DNA of 64,000 nt from Corallium rubrum (GCA_964035015.1 OZ035998.1:19039327-19103326), one strand, 5' to 3'; numbered from the stretch's first letter, positions 1 through 11,615 are shown. Translations and numbers: made by a program. Notes: generated by a model not told the origin, from the sequence alone.

Positions 1-860
1 TCCAATGCGTTCTTCAATATCGAAGAGATTTTTTTAGATGGAAATGGGTTTACTCGAAATTTGGTAAGTTTAGATAATGATTTGTTTTGTTGGTGATGCT
101 GTTTATGAATTGGTGCAACAACGCTTGCTTCTACGTCTCTCCTTTTTTCCTTTACATAATTCTTATGATCTAATTGATCTTTTGGTAAAATGTCTATATC
201 GCTTTGAGTAGAATGACCTTCTTCAAACTCGTATTTTTTCTCATCCGCCGTCTGCACCCGTGTAGGTATCATCCGACGTTTGTCTAAATCTAGAATTGAA
301 TTATCAGGAACTTCTTTCGAAAACGGTAACATCACTGAAAGCTTGTGGTTCTTTGAAAAATTACTAAACTTGTTGCCATTCGCAGACAGAGCTTGACTTG
401 TCATATTTGTTCTCTTGAGTGTATTTCGGGTCATTCTCGTGAGGCTTTCTATCTGCGATATTCTTTCGTTTGATCGCTTAAAAAACCCTGTTTTGAGTTT
501 GGTGTAATTCACGTAAACAGAATGTGAACGATTTGTTGCAGTAAGCTCGCAAATCTCTTCTGTCGGTTCTATAAAGACTAAAGCTATCGTCATCACCAAC
601 CATGCCATGATCGACATAACCAAAATGGACTTCCGCTTTCTGAACTTGTCGGCGACAACGGTCCAAAATGGCGCGCTGGCAAGCTGGATTATTGGACGTA
701 TACCAACCAGTAGTCCCACGGCAAACGCGGAAAGACCGATTTGGCGCAGATAGACAGGAAAGTACGGAAGTATAGTTCCTAGTGCTCCGAAGTAGAAGAA
801 ATAGAATGATTTGTAGATGAGCAGGTCCTTGTTTATCTGCCAAGACTTTTGAACGGCCAT
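1..860 (-). CDS. MFSD6-like transporter, copy A (5' exon, partial)
   Basis: This is the amino-terminal part of a major facilitator superfamily protein of the MFSD6 / MFS_1-like group, a multi-pass membrane protein whose substrate is not known. About 286 codons are open from the ATG at 860 to the left window edge, so the rest of the gene lies outside. Seen in the translation: a hydrophobic segment at about residues 15-37, the motif GLSAFAVGLLVGIRP (42-56), a cytoplasmic DKFRKRK loop (71-77) and another membrane segment (78-97), then a long hydrophilic, Lys/Ser-rich stretch like the big loop of this family. The same motif and loop occur in the two other copies in this window. The start was chosen because an in-frame TGA lies 24 bases upstream (885-887). 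A longer-looking 139-codon frame from 897 overlaps it but has no family resemblance. Confidence 0.85.
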   Translation of the reverse strand, partial: MAVQKSWQINKDLLIYKSFYFFYFGALGTILPYFPVYLRQIGLSAFAVGLLVGIRPIIQLASAPFWTVVADKFRKRKSILVMSIMAWLVMTIALVFIEPTEEICELTATNRSHSVYVNYTKLKTGFFKRSNERISQIESLTRMTRNTLKRTNMTSQALSANGNKFSNFSKNHKLSVMLPFSKEVPDNSILDLDKRRMIPTRVQTADEKKYEFEEGHSTQSDIDILPKDQLDHKNYVKEKRRDVEASVVAPIHKQHHQQNKSLSKLTKFRVNPFPSKKISSILKNAL

Positions 861-893
861 CTCCAGTGTCAACGAAATTCTCTTTCAAAGTTT

Positions 894-1331
894 TCATAAC
901 CTGTCTATGATGAATTCGAACAAACTAATCTTTGTAAACTGACGAAGCTTCGGTTGTACCTCTGATGTATATGTGTATTTCATCGGTGAACCAGAGATTA
1001 TAGAAGTGTTTGTTAAACTGGGCACCACCTGATGCCGGCAGACTACGGAGGATAAAGAGCAGGTAGTTTGAAGATCAATATACAGGTTGTTCACAAGGGA
1101 ATTGTTGATACCTTTAGATAACATCGCGGGTAACAACAGTTTCAAGGCAAAATATTCAACATTCCATAAAAGTTGAGACACAGTGAATGGTGAAAACAAG
1201 TTTTTTCCCTTGGATTGCCATTCTTTATTAAAGGTCTTTTTAAACATGTTTTTATTGGTCAATTCATATTTAAAAATGAGGTATTTTAATGTTAATTCAA
1301 ACGGAGACATGCTTTCAATGTCCAATGCCAA
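894..1331 (-). other. 145-codon open frame upstream of copy A, doubtful
   Basis: A 145-codon frame ends immediately before the copy A start region and begins about 45 bases downstream of a TATA-like sequence. The translation shows no domain that I recognise. It could be chance, an upstream frame in the copy A leader, or unspliced leader sequence. I would not treat it as a gene without transcript support. Confidence 0.15.
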
Positions 1332-1370
1332 TGAACCGACGTATTTAATAAGTTAGTCCTACACTTCTGC

Positions 1371-1380
1371 TCTATATATA
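1371..1380 (-). promoter_or_regulatory. TATA-like box, possible copy A promoter
   Basis: Read on the minus strand this is TATATATAGA, about 510 bases upstream of the copy A ATG. Copies B and C also have a TATATA-type box upstream of their starts. The long distance leaves room for a leader intron. The assignment is weak. Confidence 0.3.
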
Positions 1381-2126
1381 GGCATATCTATAACTGATTT
1401 TGTACAATCAATATAAGTCCTATATTATAGGAAGTGACATTTATGTAATGCAGTGCCCTGACAAGTTATAGCTGCGCAGCGCAGTGGGTAGACTATGTCG
1501 GACGGCCTCTATATATTGCGGCGCCGTAACGAGTCACGAGTTATAGCCGCGTTATATGTTCTGCCTGTGAGTTCCGTCGTTAGTTTGTTCGCGGGGAATC
1601 AATAGCCACGGCGCCGCTTTTTAGGACTGGTTTATTTTTTGACTGAAATCCCAGAAATGGCAGATTCAAATGTACTGTCTGTAAACTTCCGATCATAGGC
1701 CATTTATGCATATAAAATTATATTACATATGCTCAAAATCAAATAAATTGTTTGCAAACATAATAATTAAAAAACAAAATGTTTGCAGAGCAATGATGAA
1801 AGCCCCATGATTTAATATTTGTTACCAACTTATCTCCGTTCATAAGTAGCGTAGCCAAGGGAGAGGGGATGGTCGTCCCTCAATGGTCTCCAATACCGTT
1901 CTCGTGAAAAGTTTAAATCCGTAAACTTGTAGGGGGGGAGGTTACCTTGTTTTAAGGCCAAGTGAGTAGACTAGTAATGCGTTATATATTTAGCAGCATG
2001 CATATGCTATAAATTACAATACTATTAAAGGTCTATACAAAAAGCCTCCAACTTGTTTTTACATTTACGACTTGTTTATAAATAAATCTAAAGATATTCT
2101 GACATGTATCATGCTCTGTTCTGGTT

Positions 2127-2366
2127 AGTCTATCTCATAGCCGTTCTTTGGGTCGGACTCTAGTCCCTCCCCACTATATGAATTTAGATTGGTTTACTTT
2201 CATCAAGCTCGGTCATGTTGTATATATGGCCAAGGTGAAGGTCAGCCTCCCAGATTTTAGGAGCCTATCTCTGATTGGTCAATCTCTCGGAACAGAATGT
2301 GTCGCTCTGTTGAGCAGACGTTAGTGGGGAGAGACTAGAGTCCACCCAAAGAACGGCTGCGAAGGA
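2127..2366. mobile_element. MITE with inverted ends around an AACGGCT motif
   Basis: A ~240-bp stretch whose ends are inverted copies: left CATAGCCGTTCTTTGGGT and TCTAGTCCCTCCCCAC, right GTGGGGAGAGACTAGAGT and ACCCAAAGAACGGCTGCG. There is no coding capacity. The structure is that of a non-autonomous DNA transposon. Confidence 0.65.
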
Positions 2367-2439
2367 GACTATGTTCTGGTTTGATTTCAACAAAATTATG
2401 TAATTTATGGCTTTTGGATTACTCTTAAATACTTGCCTC

Positions 2440-2525
2440 AAAATGCAGGAAATAGCGTTTCAGAGACCCTAGAAATCCTAAATTTTCCGGGGGGCATACC
2501 CCCGGACCCCCCTAGCAGATCGAGC
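2440..2525. repeat. Dispersed repeat with CCGGGGGGCAT...CCCCCGGACCCCC core
   Basis: A short unit containing GGGGGGCATACCCCCGGACC. Two more copies of the same unit, with similar flanks (AATGCAGGAAATAGC, TCTAAATTT), lie near 59790-59875 and 62945-63030. It is a small dispersed family; its type is not clear. Confidence 0.6.
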
Positions 2526-2588
2526 TTCTTGCCCCCTTAAACTCAACATAAGACCCTCTGGTTGCAAGCCACGTACTGTCTGTGTCTT

Positions 2589-2639
2589 GTACTGTACTGT
2601 ACTGTACTGTACTGTACTGTACTGTACTGTACTGTACTG
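2589..2639. repeat. (TACTG)n microsatellite
   Basis: About ten uninterrupted copies of a 5-base unit (ACTGT in this register). Confidence 0.95.
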
Positions 2640-2990
2640 GTCAGGAAACCTTGATAAAGATGATTATGAAGTCACTACATATACCATCCACATATATAAG
2701 ACACCTGGTATATGCTCTAAAAATAGTGCTGAAATAATTTACACGTATCTCTTGTAGTTAAAAAAAATGGTTTGCAAATGAAGGCTGCTGAAAAAAATAG
2801 TTTGCGGAGGTACAAGCACTGAAAAAATGTTTGTCTTGAAAAATTTGAAAAATTTTTCATCCCAACCCCCCTCCCCTCCAGAAAAATAATGGTTCGTCCC
2901 TACCTAACAGTATATTTTTGTTTAATTTATAGTTTTTAATACAATAAGGTGACTTTTTCATTGGTTGTTGACCGTGATCTATTAAAGGAC

Positions 2991-3116
<126 letters not shown>

Positions 3117-3147
3117 ATAGCGATCAGATCACGTCGGCAGACTTAAC

Positions 3148-3809
3148 GTCTTCGTTAAGGTTTTCAGTGCAAAGTGCTCTCAATTCGTCAATATATGCCA
3201 CAAAAATAAAATAGATATCGTTAGAAAGCTATGAATTTGTAGGATACAATGTCTTTGGTTTCGCGATAAATACAAACCGTTAATAGTTGTGAATTTTTTA
3301 ATTAAAACCAGAGGGCTTCACTCGGGGCGACTTAAGAACAAAGCGTTTCATTTTGTTCAAAAAAAATTTTCGCAGTTCGATTCCGAGAAAAAGGTCCAGC
3401 AAAAGGTGTCAGCGTTTTTCTTGTTTATTGCCTGGTTTCGAATTTATGACTTATTTTGTCCGAATGTTGGTCGAAAAACGGCATTTTTTACTTTGGTCGT
3501 CAATAAAATCGGCAAAATTCGACATATCAAAAAATGCTGACACCGTTTTGCTGGAAATTTATCTCGGAATCAAAGTACAAAAAAAAAGATTTTCAACAAA
3601 ATAAAACGCTTTTTACTCGAGTGATGCACTCTGGTTTTAATTAAAAAATTCACAACTATTAACGGTCAGTGTGTTTCTCGCGAAACCAAAGACATCATTG
3701 TATTCTACAAATTCATTGCTTTCCAATGATATCTATTTTATTTTTGTGGCATAAATTCTGAGAATTGTGAGCGCTTTACAGAAATGACCCTGAAAACCTT
3801 ATCGAAGAC
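3148..3809. mobile_element. 660-bp foldback element (arms meet near the centre)
   Basis: The left half, starting GTCTTCGTTAAGGTTTTCAG, is repeated in inverted orientation by the right half, ending CTGAAAACCTTATCGAAGAC. Matching blocks continue inward: GCCACAAAAATAAAATAGAT, GTCTTTGGTTTCGCG, GTGAATTTTTTAATTAAAAC, GATTCCGAGA, CCAGCAAAA and GGTGTCAGC. The arms are each ~300 bp with several mismatches. The long frames inside are only a by-product. It is a non-autonomous hairpin transposon. Confidence 0.8.
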
Positions 3810-4393
3810 CTTAATTTTGTCTTTCTTATCTCCTTAAGGCTGTTTTTCCATGGATAGTAAAAAGACTAGATAGGAAAGTTGATGGTTTAATCGTATTACA
3901 GCTTAAAATGATAATCGAACTGCCTGTAAATATAACAAAGCCAAATTACGATAAAATGCCCGTCTATTATTACACAGTTTCAAAGAAAATATCAAAGTTT
4001 GCTAGGTAAAAAATGCATCGCAAATTCCGAGCAAAACAAAGTATTATTTTGCGACGCCAGTTTCTTTGAAACAACACAGAAAACATCAAAACAAAGATCA
4101 ACAACGTTTACCTCGAACACTGATTGTGACTTAGGCAGGTTTGTAAGGGGATAGAATCATTTGAAACGTCAACATAGTCATCTGAATGTGAGAATATGAA
4201 GAATTTGAAGAAACGTTTGCCTAAAAACCTCAGTAAAACAAACATACTCATGCACGCCATTCGTGACATCACAATTTTCAACTATAGGTTCCAATAATTT
4301 TGCCAACTGAGTGAATCATGCGATTTAACCAATTAAAGGGCTCAAAACGCTCCACGTAACTACTAGTTTCCTATCCAGTCCTTTTACAATCGA

Positions 4394-4728
4394 TGTTTTC
4401 ACTAAGCGATATTTTTCGACCGAAACGACTTTTTGCTTTTGTCTTGGCTAATTATAGTTCCACCTATAAAGCCGGTTTTCCACTAGGCGATTTTTTTTCG
4501 CGCTAGATTTCTGATTAGTTCCAGGCGACTTTTTTTGCGCGAAGCGACTTTTTCTTTTGTCTCATGAGCTCTGAGCTGGAACTAATCACAAATCTATTGA
4601 ATTCGAACAAAAGAAAGTCGCTTCGCGCGAAAAAAATCGCCTAGTGGAAAACCGGCTTTAGAGCTTACGAGACAAAAGAAAATGTCGCTTCGTACGACAT
4701 TTTTCGCCAAGTGGAAATCCAGCCTAAC
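4394..4728. mobile_element. Hairpin MITE with two nested inverted repeats
   Basis: Inner arms: GCCGGTTTTCCACTAGGCGA near 4474 and the inverted TCGCCTAGTGGAAAACCGGC near 4638. An outer, more diverged pair (TTTTCACTAAGCGA and TCGCCAAGTGGAAA) suggests that one copy was inserted into, or grew out of, another. No coding sequence. Confidence 0.7.
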
Positions 4729-5134
4729 ATCCTTCAATAAACCACGTGAATTTTTATTGTATAAAGCAATTACTGTAGACTACATTTTCTGCGTGTGCAT
4801 ACTGTAATGATCACAGAAGACAGCACAGCGTGTAAAAAACAACATGCAGTTACGCCACTCGTGTTCGTCTCGAGTCGTGTCGTAGCTTTTTGTACGGTTT
4901 GTACGCTGTGATGTCTTTTGTGTTCTATTACAGTACACACACACATACATACACGGAAAATGTAAGCTATTTGTTAATTAAATAACAAACGTTTGTCAAC
5001 TACTGGTTCTCACTTAAGGAGTTGGCTATTGCATCTAGAAGCTTGTCTATAATTTTACAATAAGAAATTTCTAAACTATTTGATAGTTAATCAAAAACAT
5101 TATGAATCATCTATTTGATAGTTAATCAAAAACA

Positions 5135-5418
5135 TTATGAATCATCTGTTTTTGAATCGATTTCTGTAGTATCGTCTACGTCAATATTTTGATAGGGATC
5201 AGTGTCCTTTATTAGCTCGACTTCGTCTTTTTTGCCGCAGTTTGATGTTTCGTATTTCTTGATAAACCATTGAGTCAATACGAACTGTACTGTAACCAAA
5301 ACCGTTGCTACTCCTCCTATACGATATGACATAATGATTCCATAATGACTAATTAAGAAACCACCAATAATTGCTCCAATCCCTGTCCCCAGTCCCCAAT
5401 AGACGCCTTGCAGTATGC
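5135..5418 (-). CDS. MFSD6-like transporter, last exon (assigned to copy B)
   Basis: The carboxy-terminal exon of an MFSD6-like protein. On the minus strand it opens after a TTTTCTAG acceptor and reads ILQGVYWGLGTGIGAIIGGF, the conserved last glycine-rich membrane segment of the family. A further membrane segment, a charged tail (SNCGKKDEVELIKD...) and a stop at 5135 follow. The exon begins with the last two bases of a codon (phase 1). This fits the phase-1 donor that ends exon 1 at 23726, giving a Gln-Ser-Ile junction and a protein of about 546 residues. No other MFS first exon lies between, so an 18.3-kb intron is the simplest reading. The exon could instead be an orphan left from another lost copy. 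Exon 2 of copy C has the same motif and phase. Confidence 0.75.
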
Positions 5419-7202
5419 CTAGAAAACCAAGCGCACATTTTTAATGTCATTTCACAATTTTGTAAAAGTTGATTGGATAATTTGATTAAAAAAAACTGTC
5501 GAGATTTTAGCTGCCAGTTATTGAAACTCTTTTATATTATGCGCATGCCTGAGCCCGCGCTGCAAAGCTCTGCGGTAAGTGTGTTAGCAGTTCAAAGCAT
5601 TGAGCAACTTCCAGGAGAGAGGGGTGAACTTATTAATTTCCGTGTCCCATCTGATAGAGATCATATATAATACTAGAGGGGGCATCCTATCTTAATTTCA
5701 GTCAACCGCGGGTAACCAATTGAACGCCGCCATCATCAAGGGCTCTGACATCGGCTGGTCACAACATCCAGAAATACTGGGTGTAATAAATTAGCAATTT
5801 AATTTAGTATGCAAAACATTTGGAGTAATAGCGGTCTTGTGGGATGAAGTTTATTGTAATGGGCGACCAATGAAATTGCAGAGTCCACTAGCCGATGCCA
5901 GGGCCTTTTCACGCGCTCTTAATATTTCAAAGAGGCCCTGGGTTCGAGGTAGGGAAACTCCGCGATTGGCGTCACGATGGTCCGTAGGATAGGACAAGCT
6001 GATTTGGTAAGATATCATTACGAGTTCATGTTCACAGTCTCCCTGCTTCTTATCAGCGAGAGAGCGCGGGAGAGACTCTGGGGGAATTTTGGGTAAATTG
6101 GATAAAAATTTCCCCTAAAACTAGGGTTTCCGGTTGTTAGGCGCGTGTTTCTTCGTCTGAGCTGCTGTACAGTAAGAATGGTTCGTAATCCGTTTTCAGT
6201 TAACATTTCAATAGGTGGTGTGCAACTAATCCCTTGAGATTCGAAGGACAAAGATATTTTCGCCATGTTGGATGATATTATAATTGCAGATTGATGAAAA
6301 TCTTTTGAACACGTCAACCAACATGGCGGCAATGACGTAAGATATGCACACCAGGAATATCAAAATTAATCCTGCACTTGACATGAATGTTCATGAAATC
6401 CAAGGTAAAATATCAATTCGCGACGCCAATATCGTCCTCGATTACAAGCTGATTCCTTCTTTAATTGTCTTAAATATGCTTTTTCGTTCTTTAAATTGTT
6501 TTCCATTTACTGATGAGGTATAGCGCCAAATCGCAGCAAGGTTTGTTTACTTCATTGCGACATTTTTTTTTATTTGAAATTTGCCTTTATTGTGAAGCTT
6601 GTGTGCTCAATAATCTTTTTATGACTACCATGTCTGCTATACTTACAGAAAAAAAAACGCTTTTACTTTTTTGTGTAATTTTGCATTACTCAAATAGTCG
6701 TAATAACATTTTCGTGGCATAAGATCAGCCCAGTAAGTAGGCTAGCCCGCCTCATTATACGTGAGACGAATTGGCCCGGTTAACCGTCATTGCATTAGGG
6801 ACTTTAAGATTCAGACAACGGACTACGGCTACGGTAGAAAGTTTAACAGTAGTATTAAATGTGGTGTATTTATACATTCAAATTTCAAGATACATTATCG
6901 CACGGACTCGCCTTGTTCTTAAATACTTGAAGAGATACACTTGTTCAATCTATGTTATTCGCGAAAGTAAGGTTAAGCTTTCCCAAGGCTTCTGTATAGT
7001 GATTCAGGTTCCGCGTTGTCTTTACAACGTAAAAAATGCTTTTTCTACGTTGTCAACAAAGTCACGACGGCATGAAAATTACTCTTGGGACCTTCATTTG
7101 CAAAACGAATTGGTTTAGTTTAGATGTAAACGAATTTTACTGTATGTGATTGAAATATATGATTGAAATCCTCTCTTGTGGCCAAAGAAATAATTTCACG
7201 AC

Positions 7203-7204
<2 letters not shown>
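5419..7204. other. Intronic stretch without recognised gene
   Basis: I see only short open frames with no recognisable domains. A small inverted pair (AGGGCCTTTTC near 5899 and AAAGAGGCCCT near 5929) is present. On the interpretation given for copy B this is the 3' part of its long intron. Confidence 0.5.
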
Positions 7205-7265
<61 letters not shown>

Positions 7266-7653
7266 GTAGGTAGGTAGGTAGGTAGGTAGGTAGGTAGGTA
7301 GGTAGGTAGGTAGGTAGGTAGGTAGGTAGGTAGGTAGGTAGGTAGGTAGGTAGGTAGGTAGGTAGGTAGGTAGGTAGGTAGGTAGGTAGGTAGGTAGGTA
7401 GGTAGGTAGGTAGGTAGGTAGGTAGGTAGGTAGGTAGGTAGGTAGGTAGGTAGGTAGGTAGGTAGGTAGGTAGGTAGGTAGGTAGGTAGGTAGGTAGGTA
7501 GGTAGGTAGGTAGGTAGGTAGGTAGGTAGGTAGGTAGGTAGGTAGGTAGGTAGGTAGGTAGGTAGGTAGGTAGGTAGGTAGGTAGGTAGGTAGGTAGGTA
7601 GGTAGGTAGGTAGGTAGGTAGGTAGGTAGGTAGGTAGGTAGGTAGGTAGGTAG
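7205..7653. repeat. (GATA)n then (GTAG)n microsatellite, likely LINE tail
   Basis: About 60 bases of GATA repeats followed by about 390 bases of pure GTAG repeats. On the minus strand this reads CTACC/TACC repeats that follow directly on the 3' untranslated end of the LINE (AAAATAAACCA then TCTACC). CR1- and L2-like LINEs end in short tandem units rather than poly(A), so the tract is best read as an expanded LINE tail. The Leu-Pro-Thr-Tyr frames here are not proteins. Confidence 0.9.
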
Positions 7654-7822
7654 ATGGTTTATTTTCAAAAACATTGCAGCCGAAAAGCTGAATTATGTTA
7701 AGAATTACATGAATACAGAATAAATTAGAATAACAATTAAAGAGTATAAACAATCGTAATGATAATTATGAACAAAGGTTAAAATTTAGAACTTGAATTG
7801 TAAATAATATTATGTACAATTT

Positions 7823-8596
7823 TTAAGCACGCGTTTTTAGTGCATTGTAAATGATGAAACTCTTTTTAAACCGATCAGTTCTAAATGGTTGAATTTGGAA
7901 AAGGCGTTTCTTTCTTAAGTTGAACTGGCATTTGTTTGCTGGTGGTAGAAGATCATTTAGTTTATGGCTAGTGTCGCTAATAACTTGCTGGAATAGTTTG
8001 TCCGTTAGCTGCTGTCTACGCACCACTAGAGGGACTAACTCTGCGACGGAAAGAGCCTCATCATATGATAATTCAGGAAAGATTATTCGCATAGCTCGTT
8101 GCTGTATTCTTTCAATGTCTTTAGCGAGATAGTCTGGCAGGCTATCGTGGAAGACCGGACACGCATACTCTGTAACAGGTCTAATGCAAGTACGGTAAAA
8201 GGAGACAAGTTCCCTGCGGCCCGCGTTGGAACGTTTTAGTTGGCTTAGAAAGTATAGCCGCTTATTCGTTTTCTTTATGATTACAGATGTATGGGTATTC
8301 CACTTAAGATCACGAGATATATGTAAGCCTAAAACTTTTACGTTTTCAACGAGCTCCAGTTCCTTGTTGTTAATGATAATGGGGTCGAAGTCGGGACAAG
8401 ACTTTCTGAAGCTGATACGCAGCTCTTTACACTTGGTCTCATTTAGCTTGAACTTATCAACAGCGATCTTCCTTGTAAGATTGTCAACTGTCTCTTGAAT
8501 GTTGGAGTGGCCGTTTCTTTCGACAGTCTCAGCGATCGTTGTATCGTCGACATACTTCCAGAGTTCTGTACCTGGGAGGTTTAGGTCATTTATCAT
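7823..8596 (-). pseudogene. LINE ORF2, reverse transcriptase end and C-terminal region
   Basis: 257 codons, still in the same frame. It begins MINDLNLPGTELWKYVDDTT, which holds the YVDD catalytic box, and continues with LGLHISRDLKWNTH, YFLSQLKRSN and the CR1-like C-terminal region (RPVTEYACPVFHD, IQQRAMRIIFP). It ends at a normal-looking stop ~170 bases before the microsatellite tail. Confidence 0.85.
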
Positions 8597-8659
8597 AATG
8601 ATAAATAACCATGGTCCGAGCTTTGTACCCTGGGGAACACCGGATGGAATGTTTCGCCA

Positions 8660-10279
8660 TTAATATTCGGAATAGCATTCATTACCTAGTTTGACACGCT
8701 GTTTACGACATGTAAGGAAATCGATAATCCAGTCGACAATGCCTTCAGGAATATCGTAAGATTTCAGTTTCAGTACAAGTATATGGTGGTCAATAAGGTC
8801 GAATGCTTTCTTGAAGTCAACCAAAACTGTCCTGACTGTTGCACCACTACCATTCGTCGCTTTATTCCACGAATGCAGCATACTGATTAAGGCTTGAGTG
8901 GTGTTACTGCCTGGTATCGTCCCAAATTGACGACAATCTACTTTCTTGAGTACCGCAGGCTTTACAAAACCCTCCACGACGAAGTCCTCTGCCACCTTCG
9001 ATAAAATGGGTGTCAAAGATATGGGTCGCAAATGACTATTCACGTCAAGGATCGGTTTTTGCTTTGGGACTGGTGAAATGTTGGCCTCTTTCCATGATGA
9101 TGGCAGACGAGCTTCCGTGTATGAGCAGTTTAGAATATTCGATACTGGTAGCGCAAGTAGGTCGGCGTTATCCCGCAGAAGCCAACTTGGGATACCATCG
9201 GGCCCAGTGACCTTTGTTGGATTCAATGAAGATAGCTTCTTGTTGACAGAGAACTCAGAGACTTGGAAAACACAAGCTTCGGAAACTTGGGTGGTTTGCG
9301 CGAATTCATTAGGTTGTAGGGGGGTAAAATCACTCATAGGTACAAGAAATGCCTTATTGATAACATTGGCGAGGACGATATTACTGGCAGATGCCTCCCC
9401 TTGGCCACAATCAATATGCTGAAACATAGAGGCTTGGTCAGCCTGGGTTGAATCAACAGCAGTCATCCCACTAAGCTTTTTCACTTCTTTCCACCACAGT
9501 ACAGGCTTGCAGTCTTTTAAATGCTCGACCTTAGACTCGTAGTACTTAGCACGACACGTCTTCCGTTCGCGGTTGACCCGATTTCTCAATTGGAGGAATA
9601 GCACCTGGTCTCCTTGTTCTAAGGCTTTCTGGCGCTTGCGAATTAAGTGTTTAAGTGACTTGTTGATCCAAGGCGGCTCGCTTGTGATGACGGTTTTGGA
9701 CTTTAAGGGAAGTACCATATCCATGCCAGTATTGATGATTGTTTCCAGCAGCATCACCTTGTCTTCACACGTACTTTGACTATCGATAAGAGTTGGAATG
9801 TCAACTTTCTCTAGGTATGAGCGCATCGCAAAGCGCTTAGAAGGCCGCAAGTCTCTTGACTTTACAGTGATCTTGGGCTTAGATACCATACTTCGCTCGA
9901 GAGGCTTGACTTCAATGGAGTCATGATCAGACAGACCGAAAGGGGATCGCTTAATTGGACAGCCATAAAACTTACTCATGTTGGTGTATATCAGGTCCAA
10001 GGTATTTTGACCGCGCGTTGAAAACTTTACAATCTGCTTTAGTTTGAAGAAATTGCAGAGACGTGAGCTGTTCAGTTTATTGAAGTCACCAAGAAGAATT
10101 ATACCACTGCCTGGAAAGCGAGCTTCAATGAAGGATAAACTGTTGTGCAGGTTGTCCAACATAAGCGAGTCGACAGCGCTCGGGGGATGATAAACGGTTC
10201 CAACTACAATACTGGTGATGCCCCTTGGGAGACGCTGAGGACGTATTTGAGTCCAGAGAACTTCGAAGTTAGGATCCAT
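8660..10279 (-). pseudogene. LINE ORF2, endonuclease end and reverse transcriptase
   Basis: 539 codons in the same frame as the upstream block. It contains GTVYHPPSA, LLGDFN and LSDHDSIEV (endonuclease catalytic Asp-His region), the RT start motif KVTGPDGIPSWLL, SWKEANISPVPK, LRPISLTPILSK and VDFKKAFDLIDH. It ends at a TAA at 8660-8662, just before the conserved IPSGVPQGTKLGPWLF stretch, which is intact in the same frame on the far side. Confidence 0.85.
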
Positions 10280-10312
10280 AATATCGTCTAGGACCTTGAA
10301 TTTAATGGAGTT

Positions 10313-11008
10313 CTAAACGTACATGCATACACCACCATGTTGACCCTCAATTCTATCACGACGAATCACGTTAAACCCAGAGATGGCGATGACATTGTCA
10401 ACAATGTGTTCTCGAAGCCACGTCTCCGTTATGCATATAAGATCTAGGTATGTATGATTAATTACATCAGGAATCTCGTCAATTTTTGGAGCCAAGGACA
10501 TAACATTGGACAACATAAAAGCTGGAACAAAAAGATGGACAGAACCAAGTACCTGGTGAAATTGTAGAGGTATAGTAACGCAGTTCGAAGGATTGTGACA
10601 CGACTTGGGTCTCGAAGAGCCAAGGTCATGGTTAACTGGTCTCGGTGAAACAATGTCGATGCAATGACGGCGTAAATATGGCTTCGTGACTGACGAATAT
10701 AAGGGGTTTATCGGCTTAAAATCATCAATACAATTCAAAAATTGTCCTCCACGCTTTCCTCTTAGCCTCCGAACTAAGCCTTTCAATCTCAGAGAGTCCC
10801 AAACGAGATAGTTAAGAGGCTTTGTCGGTTGTATTCGAATATGGCCGGTAGATTGAAGTCCAAGCGAACCAGATTTCCACCAAAAGCGAAGGGAAAATAA
10901 AAAGCTTCTTGAATACGTAACTTGCATCATGGCAACAATAGTCCTTAGACTTAAGCTGGTAACAACATTTAATATAAAAACTTGTAGTAGGTAGTTTAAA
11001 AACTCCAA
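10313..11008 (-). pseudogene. LINE ORF2, endonuclease part
   Basis: 231 codons. The carboxy half reads as the beginning of an endonuclease/exonuclease/phosphatase domain: LDLICITETWL (catalytic Glu context) and, near the end, RRDRIEGQHGGVCMYV, a signature of CR1/L2-type LINEs. It stops with TAG at 10313. The same frame continues beyond it with NSIKFKV, which normally follows CMYV-R, so the stop replaces a single codon. The first ~150 codons are not recognisable. Confidence 0.8.
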
Positions 11009-11091
11009 TTTATGGAGCGAATATATAAGCAGCCAGCCGGCGCTAAGATATGAATCAGCCCGGTTAGTAATATATTCCCATTAGTCTCCTC

Positions 11092-11230
11092 CCACTGACC
11101 TATATATATATATAACTGGACTGCGTGCTCCTATTACCTTTGAGTTAGGAAAAGTGTCCCCATTTTCACTTTCAAAATGGCGGCATTTATATGGGTCCTT
11201 TTGCTAATGGTGAAGGTCGCTGACCGATAC
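11092..11230. repeat. Outer inverted repeat, left arm
   Basis: Matches 22918-23354 in inverted orientation. Shared blocks are CACTGACCTATATA, TAACTGGACTGCG, GTGTCCCCATTTTCACTTTC and AAAATGGCGGCATTTAT. The right copy is split by a mariner-type MITE. Confidence 0.8.
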
Positions 11231-11251
11231 CTAAGATCTCTAGTTCGTGTT

Positions 11252-11615
11252 GGACATGTTCGGTATTTCGCTTTTTTAAAGAAAACTAAGCTATTTGGTC
11301 GGATAAAGTGTATGTATGTTGTAGCCAGCTGAATTATCTTTCTTCCAGTATATTTGATAGCTTGTACAGTAGTTTATTTCTCGAGAAAACATTCGGAGAA
11401 GACATGATAATACATACGGAAAAAAATTTCAAAATAACGGCGGCTATTATGATTTGGACATGTTCGGTATTTCGCTTTTTTTAGGGAAACTAAGCTATTT
11501 GGTCGGATAAACTGTACGTATGTTGTAGCAAGGTGAATTATCTTTCTGCCAATATATTTTATAACTTCTACAGTGGATTATTTCTTGAGAAAACGTTCGG
11601 AGTAGACGGACTATA
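11252..11615. repeat. Direct duplication of a ~150-bp unit
   Basis: The block starting GGACATGTTCGGTATTTCGC occurs at about 11252 and again at about 11457, followed both times by AACTAAGCTATTTGGTCGGA, GAATTATCTTTCT and GAGAAAAC.TTCGGAG. Two copies, with several mismatches. Confidence 0.8.

Larger units (their letters stand above)
7654..11008 (-). mobile_element. CR1/L2-like LINE, near full length, inactivated
   Basis: A non-LTR retrotransposon copy on the minus strand. One reading frame runs from 11008 to 7823 and is interrupted by two in-frame stops, TAG at 10313-10315 and TAA at 8660-8662. Without those stops the frame would be continuous, so the copy is recent. Order of parts: an amino-terminal region, an apurinic endonuclease-like domain, reverse transcriptase, and a carboxy-terminal region typical of CR1-like ORF2. 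The 3' UTR is ~170 bp and ends in the TACC tail. The 5' end beyond 11008 is not clear. It lies in the proposed copy B intron, in the same orientation as that gene. Confidence 0.85.

Noticed and set aside
478-897. 139-codon frame overlapping copy A
   Set aside because: It is out of frame with the recognisable MFS protein, which is open across the same bases and continues to the window edge.
7120-7753. Long Leu-Pro-Thr-Tyr repeat protein
   Set aside because: It is only the translation of a pure tetranucleotide microsatellite.
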